Below are positions 58,861 to 64,000 of a DNA stretch of 64,000 nt, piece after piece. Position numbers and translations under genes: made by a program. The notes beneath the pieces are model-generated. The model had not been told where the DNA came from. It was given only the letters and a program-made list of their open reading frames with translations, and made no database searches. This DNA is from UBA10205 sp964373815 (GTDB lineage Archaea > Iainarchaeota > Iainarchaeia > Iainarchaeales > Iainarchaeaceae), in the NCBI GenBank assembly GCA_964373815.1, contig CAYJWI010000003.1, positions 10,252 to 74,251 of the forward strand, read 5' to 3'. How positions within the stretch are numbered: the first letter of the stretch is position 1; each line of letters begins with the position of its first letter.

Positions 58861-59388
58861 ATGCTTAGCAGAAAGCCGAGGAAAAAACCCAGCACCGTGG
58901 GCCAAAGAAAAGCTTTGAGGTCCCAAGCAGTGGGCGCACTGGGCTTTGGCCAGGGGAAACTTTCAAAGGGCCAGAGGGTTGCGGTCCGCAGCAAGCTCGC
59001 CCAGATGAAAAAGAAGGCGAGTGCAGAGGCGCAGAGGCAGCATATGTGGAATATGCAGCGCCAAGGCCCGGTGGAATATTTCCCGCGCGAAGAGCCGCCG
59101 AAACGGCTCGTCCGTGACGAGCGGCAGGATTTGGTTCGGCAGGCAAGGTTTGATGAGGCGGCCGAAGAGAAGCGGCTTGAAGGTTTAGCTCCAAGAGGGC
59201 TTGTGGAGGAAGTTTATGCTCTTTTAAATAATCCAAACTCTCATCTGATTGAACCTGAGAAACAAATTCAACTGCGAAGACTTGCAGGTTATACTAAAGA
59301 ATTTAGCTTTCTAACGCCCTATGAACATAGAGATTTAGTTAGGGGAATTATAAACGCAAAAAGACTATTAGGCCAGAGCGTTGATTAG
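58861..59388 (+). CDS. Basic hypothetical protein
   Basis: 175 residues from ATG 58861. The N-terminal 60 residues are strongly basic (SRKPRKKPSTVGQRKALRSQ), followed by helical, mixed-charge sequence (RLVRDERQDLVRQARFDEAA). AT content rises in the last 150 bp of the gene. TATA-like CATTTATATTC centred about 27 nt upstream supports the start. No family recognised; nucleic-acid binding is plausible from charge alone. Confidence 0.55.
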   Translation: MLSRKPRKKPSTVGQRKALRSQAVGALGFGQGKLSKGQRVAVRSKLAQMKKKASAEAQRQHMWNMQRQGPVEYFPREEPPKRLVRDERQDLVRQARFDEAAEEKRLEGLAPRGLVEEVYALLNNPNSHLIEPEKQIQLRRLAGYTKEFSFLTPYEHRDLVRGIINAKRLLGQSVD

Positions 59389-59450
59389 CAGGGTTCGCTT
59401 GACTTTGGCACAGAACCAGTTTAAGTCCGCGCTTTGCAAAGCCAAACCAT

Positions 59451-59786
59451 TTACTTGAGTTTCTCTATCGCTTCCGCGATGTCGCCTCTCGTTTCCTCGA
59501 GCGCTTTTGCCGCTTTCTCTTTCGGGACTTTCGCCTGCCCCGCCACCATTTCAATGTCGGCTTCTGGGATTCCGGCTTCGGCTTTCTCCTCTTTTGGCTG
59601 CCCCATTACGGTGAAGGTTTTCTGGCCGCCGATGTCCATTGCCGTGACCTGTGGGTTTTCAACCACGAGGTTTTTCCCCTCAAGTTCGAATACGACCCTC
59701 TTTGCCTTTATGTCCTCGGTCTTCACCCCGAGCTGTTTTAGCATTGTCTTCATCTGCCGCGGGTCAAAGCCCATTCCGGGAATCAA
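59451..59786 (-). CDS. nac: Nascent polypeptide-associated complex protein (NAC)
   Basis: Homodimeric ribosome-bound chaperone. 111 residues: MIPGMGFDPRQMKTMLKQLG start, the NAC barrel (AKRVVFELEGKNLVVENPQV, KTFTVMG) and a C-terminal UBA domain (VPKEKAAKALEETRGDIAEA). The TTG start gives the family N-terminus with a GGTGG site just upstream. Confidence 0.93.
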   Translation of the reverse strand: MIPGMGFDPRQMKTMLKQLGVKTEDIKAKRVVFELEGKNLVVENPQVTAMDIGGQKTFTVMGQPKEEKAEAGIPEADIEMVAGQAKVPKEKAAKALEETRGDIAEAIEKLK

Positions 59787-59855
59787 TAAACCACCAGAAG
59801 TAAAAATGCTGAAAAAGGTTTATTAGCGGATTGGGGGGGGCTAACAGGGGGAATG

Positions 59856-62800
59856 TCATCCGCTAATAAGGTCCCCGAGCCGGGAAATGTCAAGCACGTT
59901 CGAGAACCTGTCTGCCTCTGCCTCAAACTCGAGCGCCTGTGCCTCGAGCAGGGCTATTGTCTGGGCATCGCTTGTCCCCGCCGCAATGAGCCTCTCCTTC
60001 ACTTCCCGCAGCTTGGCCGCACGCTCATCCAGCTTGGCCCCATAATCGCCATCACCGAAAAAGTAGCTGAGGGCTCCGAGCTTCTTCTTTTCTTCGGACT
60101 TCTTTTCTGCAGTGTCAACCAATTGGTCGGCAAAAGCCGGGTCCTTGTCGAACCATTTTTCCGCCACTCCGTAAAGCGCGTTGTCAGGTTTTATTGCCGG
60201 CGGCGCGGCAACGCGCCTGCACTGCTTCTCGACAACCAGTTCCGCAACCCTTGTGGGGTCTTGCTTGAACTGGCCGCAGCTGTTGAAGGCATCCTTCCTT
60301 GCAGCGCATTCAAGTGCGGCATCGGCGCGGCACTTGGAGGCTTCGAGCTTGTAAGAACCAAGCGAACCCAATATCTCCTGTGCCCTTAGTTTGCATATCT
60401 CTTCAGAACGGTCGTTCTTCGGAATGCCGAACTGGGCGTCGCTGATGTAGAACTTGGCTATCTGGTCATCTGACAAATCGCACAATGACCCGGCTGAAAG
60501 GTAAGGCTCGACAACCGCACTTGGCGTGCCAGCAGGCTCTTGCACCGCCTCTTCTCCTGTTGGCAGTATGGCAAGGCCGGCTGGCAGAATCCTAATTGTT
60601 TTCCCATCGCCGGTTGTATACACAGTGCTGGATTTGCATGTCCATGCCCCATTTTCGCACATGCTGTATGTGCCTTCGCCGCATGTTGAAGGTGAGCCTG
60701 AACAGCCGCCCGAGCCAGATGAGCTGGATGTGCTTGTAGAGGTTGGCGGCGGAGTATAGCTCGAGTCGGTCTTGCATGTCCAGGCGTTGTTCTCGCACAT
60801 CGAGTATTGCCCTGTAGAGCAGCTCGGTGGCGAGCCAGAACAGCCGTAAGTCGTGCCACTGCCTCCTCCCGAGGTGTAAGGCGTGCATCCCCACGCCCCG
60901 TTCACGCATGAGGAGTACGAGTTGCCTCCGCAGCTTATTGGTGTGCCGCTACATGACCCAGAACCGTAGTTCCATGACCATACTGATGATGGAGAGCATC
61001 CCCACGCCCCGTTCACGCAGGCGCTGTAGCTTCCGCTTGGGCATGACATTGGCGTGCCGCTGCATCCGCCGCCCCCGCTTGATGAAGGCCTGCATACATA
61101 GGCGCCGTTTTCGCAGATAGAATAATACCCAGATGAACATTGTTGCGGGGTTCCAGCGCAGGCACCCCCGCTCCTGCATGTCCAGCCGCCGCTCTCACAA
61201 ACAGAATACGCTGGAGGAGTGCATCCGGGCGGAGAGCCGCTGCATGCGCCAGAGCCGCCGCCAGACGGCGTGCATCCCCATGCTCCGTTCACGCAGGCGC
61301 TGTAGCTTCCGCTTGGGCATGACATTGGCGTGCCGCTGCAGCTTCCTGGTGGCTGGGTGTAGGTGCTTGCCTTGCACGCCCAACTGCCGTTTTCACATGA
61401 TGGATACTGGCCTGAAGGGCAGGAGGCTGCCGCGCCAGTGCACGCGGCCTTGCATGTCCATGCCCCGTTTTCGCATGAAGAGTACTGGTTTGATGTGCAG
61501 CCTGGCGGCGTGCCGCTGCAGTAAGTGCTTGGGACTGGGGTTGCTGCCCTGCAGATCCATGAGGACCCTTCACAGTAAGAGTAAGTGCCCTGCGGGCAGT
61601 CAGTGCGCTGTGGTGTTGTGCAGCCATAAGAGCTGGGCTTGCACACCCAGTTGTTGTTTTCGCACGTGGAATAATAACCGAAACTGCATCCCTGTGGAGT
61701 GCCGCTGCAGGCGCTGCCGCTTTGCTTGCAAGTCCATGCTGTCCCTTCGCATGATGGGTAAGAGCCTGCTGGGCAGCTAGGCTGTGCTGCGGGGCATGTC
61801 CCTGTGCCTGTTGACCTGCAAACCCAGGTTGAGCCTTCGCATGATGGGTATGTTCCAGTGGCGCATGTTGGCTGCGCCGCGGGGCAGGTTTGTGTGTACG
61901 GCCTGCAAATCCAGCTGCCTGATTCACAGGAAGAGTAATACCCTGAACCGCACTGGGAGGGTGGCCCGCTGCAGTAATTGCCAACCCCTCCTGAATCCTT
62001 GCAAATCCATTTTGTCCCGTCACAATAAGGGTAAGTGCCCTGCTGGCAGTCTGTGCGCTGCTCTCCTGTGCATCCGGAAGAGCCCTTGCATGCCCACGCG
62101 CCGCTCTCGCACGAAGAGTACTGGTTTGATGGGCAGCCTGGTGGGGTTCTGGGGCATGTTCCCGGCACAGTCCCGCCGCTCTTGCATACCCATGCGCCGT
62201 TCTCGCAGTAAGGGTAGTTTGTGCCGCCACATGGCGGGACATAACCCTGGCAGTTCGTGCTGCTCACCCTGCATGTCCATGCTCCGCCAGCCTCACAAAA
62301 AGAGGAATAACCCGGGCCGCATGGCGGCGGCGAGCCTTGGCATCCAACGCTGCCCTCGTACTTCTTGCACGCCCATGCCCCTGACTGGCAGCTGGAGTAA
62401 TACCCTGCCTCGCACTTCAATGGCTCGGCTGTGCAACTCTGGTAGACGTTTGACTTCTCGCATGCCCACTGGCCATTTGAACAGTAAGAATAAAACCCTT
62501 CGGGGCATTTTGGCGAGAGTTCGGGTTTGCAGTAATTCCCGGCTGTTTCCTGTTTCTTGCACACCCATTCTCCTGCAATGCATGAATAGTAGGTTCCGGG
62601 TTCGCACTTCGGTGCATTCTCTGATTTGCACTGCACAGTGTCATACTCAGGCTTCTTGCACGCCCAAGCGCCGTTAGTGCACTCCGGCCAGGACCCGTTC
62701 CCGCATTGCGGGGTCTGCTCTGGCCTGCAGAAGTTGCCGGTTGTGGGGTATTTTTTGCATGCCCATCCGCTGGCGTCACAGGAAGCATAAGACTGGCTGT

Positions 62801-63893
62801 CGCACTTGGGAATCTCTTCAGGGGCGCACTGGTTCTTGTACTCGGGTTTTTTGCACTGCCAATAGCCGCTCTCGCATATTGGCCAGAGGCCGGTGTCGCA
62901 CTTTGGTGTAACATCATAATTGCAGTAACCGCCGACTACATCAGACTTTTTGCATACCCACTCGCCGCTTTCATTGCACGTTGGGTAAGAGCCTTTTGCG
63001 CACGCAGGCGAGGCTGTTTCGCATTGCTTGTTCTCGAACTCGGGTTTTTTGCATCCCCACAAACCGCCTTCGCACACTGGCCAGGAGCCCTCGGAACACT
63101 TTGGCGGAGCCGACCTGCATGACTTCTCATCGTGCTTGAACTCCCTGCACTGCCACTGGCCTTTCTCGCAGAATGGGATCTTTTCCGCGCTGCATCTCGG
63201 CTCTGGCGGCTTGCACTCCAGATAGCCCTTGCCGAAGCCGAAGTAATCTTCCGGGAGCTCGAATTCAGGGAGCTTGAAGTCAAATTCCTTTTTCTTTGCT
63301 TGGGCCTGCTCAAGTTTTGCGCACTGTGCCCTGACGGATGGGAGCAGTTCGGCCTTCAGCTTGGCCTTCGCGCTCTCAAGCGACTCTTTCTGTTTTTCAA
63401 GGTATGGCCTTGTCTGCGCGAGGCATATTTTTTCCATGACCTCCGGGGTAAAGTCATCGATTTTTATGTCGTCCGGGTCATAGCCGGCCCTTATCATGGC
63501 AAGCCTTAGTTCCCCGCTGACAGGTATTGTGCCGGAGTTTATGTTTGCGCAAAAAGTGTCCGGGTCACAGGATGCGGCTGACTGTTCAAAGCCGGTGCAT
63601 GCCTTGGAGGCTTCCTGTGCCTTTTCAATCACGGAGGCAAGCTCTGCAACCAGCGGCGCTTTGTTTGCCCTGCATGCGGCGATGAATTTTTCTGGGTTGC
63701 CCGCAATCCATTCGTTGGCCGAGATCATGCCCTCCACGAGCTTCCTGTCGCCTACGTACTTCGAATCGGCAAAGCTTTTTTCAGGCAAGCCAAAGTCAAA
63801 CCCCTGTTCCGCACCATCCGAGTATGAAAGTGCGGCCGCAGAGCCGAGCATAAGCAGTAATGCAAGGACGATTAGCATCGCGCGTGGTTTCAT
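59856..63893 (-). CDS. Giant cysteine-rich secreted repeat protein
   Basis: 1345 residues. Signal peptide (AMLIVLALLLMLGSAAA), an N-terminal helical domain of about 220 residues with seven or so Cys, then 27 tandem repeats of about 22-45 residues, each with four Cys in the order C-x4-7-C-x(6-8)-C-x(4-6)-W-x-C, usually with Pro before the second Cys, Tyr before the third and EN/xG before Trp. Linkers are charged (KKPEY) in the first eight or nine repeats and Ser/Gly/Thr/Pro-rich later. A final domain of about 200 residues has more Cys and a coiled coil. No membrane anchor. ATG at 63893 (31 nt from a TATA-like CCATAAATA) or 63902. Probably a disulfide-braced stalk or adhesin. Confidence 0.8.
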   Translation of the reverse strand: MKPRAMLIVLALLLMLGSAAALSYSDGAEQGFDFGLPEKSFADSKYVGDRKLVEGMISANEWIAGNPEKFIAACRANKAPLVAELASVIEKAQEASKACTGFEQSAASCDPDTFCANINSGTIPVSGELRLAMIRAGYDPDDIKIDDFTPEVMEKICLAQTRPYLEKQKESLESAKAKLKAELLPSVRAQCAKLEQAQAKKKEFDFKLPEFELPEDYFGFGKGYLECKPPEPRCSAEKIPFCEKGQWQCREFKHDEKSCRSAPPKCSEGSWPVCEGGLWGCKKPEFENKQCETASPACAKGSYPTCNESGEWVCKKSDVVGGYCNYDVTPKCDTGLWPICESGYWQCKKPEYKNQCAPEEIPKCDSQSYASCDASGWACKKYPTTGNFCRPEQTPQCGNGSWPECTNGAWACKKPEYDTVQCKSENAPKCEPGTYYSCIAGEWVCKKQETAGNYCKPELSPKCPEGFYSYCSNGQWACEKSNVYQSCTAEPLKCEAGYYSSCQSGAWACKKYEGSVGCQGSPPPCGPGYSSFCEAGGAWTCRVSSTNCQGYVPPCGGTNYPYCENGAWVCKSGGTVPGTCPRTPPGCPSNQYSSCESGAWACKGSSGCTGEQRTDCQQGTYPYCDGTKWICKDSGGVGNYCSGPPSQCGSGYYSSCESGSWICRPYTQTCPAAQPTCATGTYPSCEGSTWVCRSTGTGTCPAAQPSCPAGSYPSCEGTAWTCKQSGSACSGTPQGCSFGYYSTCENNNWVCKPSSYGCTTPQRTDCPQGTYSYCEGSSWICRAATPVPSTYCSGTPPGCTSNQYSSCENGAWTCKAACTGAAASCPSGQYPSCENGSWACKASTYTQPPGSCSGTPMSCPSGSYSACVNGAWGCTPSGGGSGACSGSPPGCTPPAYSVCESGGWTCRSGGACAGTPQQCSSGYYSICENGAYVCRPSSSGGGGCSGTPMSCPSGSYSACVNGAWGCSPSSVWSWNYGSGSCSGTPISCGGNSYSSCVNGAWGCTPYTSGGGSGTTYGCSGSPPSCSTGQYSMCENNAWTCKTDSSYTPPPTSTSTSSSSGSGGCSGSPSTCGEGTYSMCENGAWTCKSSTVYTTGDGKTIRILPAGLAILPTGEEAVQEPAGTPSAVVEPYLSAGSLCDLSDDQIAKFYISDAQFGIPKNDRSEEICKLRAQEILGSLGSYKLEASKCRADAALECAARKDAFNSCGQFKQDPTRVAELVVEKQCRRVAAPPAIKPDNALYGVAEKWFDKDPAFADQLVDTAEKKSEEKKKLGALSYFFGDGDYGAKLDERAAKLREVKERLIAAGTSDAQTIALLEAQALEFEAEADRFSNVLDISRLGDLISG

Positions 63894-64000
63894 AAAATGC
63901 ATTCAAATTAGAAGGCAAGTTGTATTTATGGGTTTCTGAAATAAAGGCTGTGTAGAAATGTGGTTTGGATTATAAAGAGCCAGCCTTTTAGGGTGCGGTT

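Noticed and set aside
61289..62242. Long shadow frames opposite to and in other frames of the giant Cys-rich gene
   Set aside because: They arise from the repetitive composition of the repeat array. The frame with signal peptide and regular Cys/Trp spacing explains the region fully.

Overview
The window is archaeal chromosome. It carries an archaeal CPSF-type beta-CASP nuclease with KH domains, an archaeal NAC, a proteasome beta subunit, Taw1 (wyosine tRNA modification), cupin-type glucose-6-phosphate isomerase, class III signal-peptide pilins, a Tad/archaellum-like secretion ATPase and a GAN-type DHH nuclease. Many genes have a TATA-like box centred about 25 to 31 nt before the start codon and no Shine-Dalgarno site, so leaderless transcription seems common. 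Where the two disagree with the longest open frame I used the TATA spacing or a Shine-Dalgarno site to choose the start. Compact genes, many small secreted proteins and several bacterial-type enzymes suggest a DPANN-like lineage (for example Diapherotrites), but the exact taxon cannot be fixed from sequence inspection alone. No rRNA, tRNA or CRISPR array was seen.

Layout. 0-7.7 kb: a nearly continuous minus-strand mevalonate cluster running from class II HMG-CoA reductase through HMG-CoA synthase, a 34-residue membrane microprotein, thiolase, a DUF35 protein, mevalonate kinase, diphosphomevalonate decarboxylase and an IDI-like Nudix protein to phosphomevalonate kinase. This is the whole acetyl-CoA to IPP route in its classical (two phosphorylations, then decarboxylation) form. 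7.7-21 kb: a 41-residue leaderless gene, NAD kinase, pyruvate phosphate dikinase, small secreted proteins, AlkD-like and GAN-like DNA repair genes, a KaiC-like operon, phosphomannomutase, and bacterial-type CoaE/CoaD. 21-27 kb: a type IV pilin facing a pilus-assembly operon (two TadC-type membrane proteins, ATPase, coiled-coil/winged-helix protein). 27-42 kb: central carbon enzymes (GAPDH, cupin PGI, PGK, PfkB kinase), CoaBC, a truncated NFACT protein, Taw1 and repeat-rich surface proteins. 42-48.9 kb: small membrane proteins, MazEF, a 1060-residue lipoprotein and a secreted protein. 43.2-53.9 kb is dotted with four toxin-antitoxin pairs (MazEF, RelE/RHH and two VapBC) and, from 49.6 kb, with frameshifted genes, an orphan HisG-like gene between two copies of a 32-bp repeat, and one copy of a dispersed double-hairpin element. 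53.9-64 kb: housekeeping information genes (aCPSF1, PsmB, FKBP, NAC), then a huge cysteine-rich surface protein with 27 four-cysteine repeats.

How it fits together: the mevalonate cluster makes lipid precursors. PPDK, GAPDH, PGK and PGI form parts of glycolysis/gluconeogenesis. CoaBC, CoaD and CoaE complete CoA synthesis, which feeds the thiolase and HMG-CoA steps. The pilus genes and the many signal-peptide proteins describe an elaborate cell surface. The strongest candidates for undescribed biology are the membrane microprotein inside the mevalonate operon, the 27-repeat cysteine protein, the double-hairpin dispersed repeat and the KaiC-like three-gene operon.
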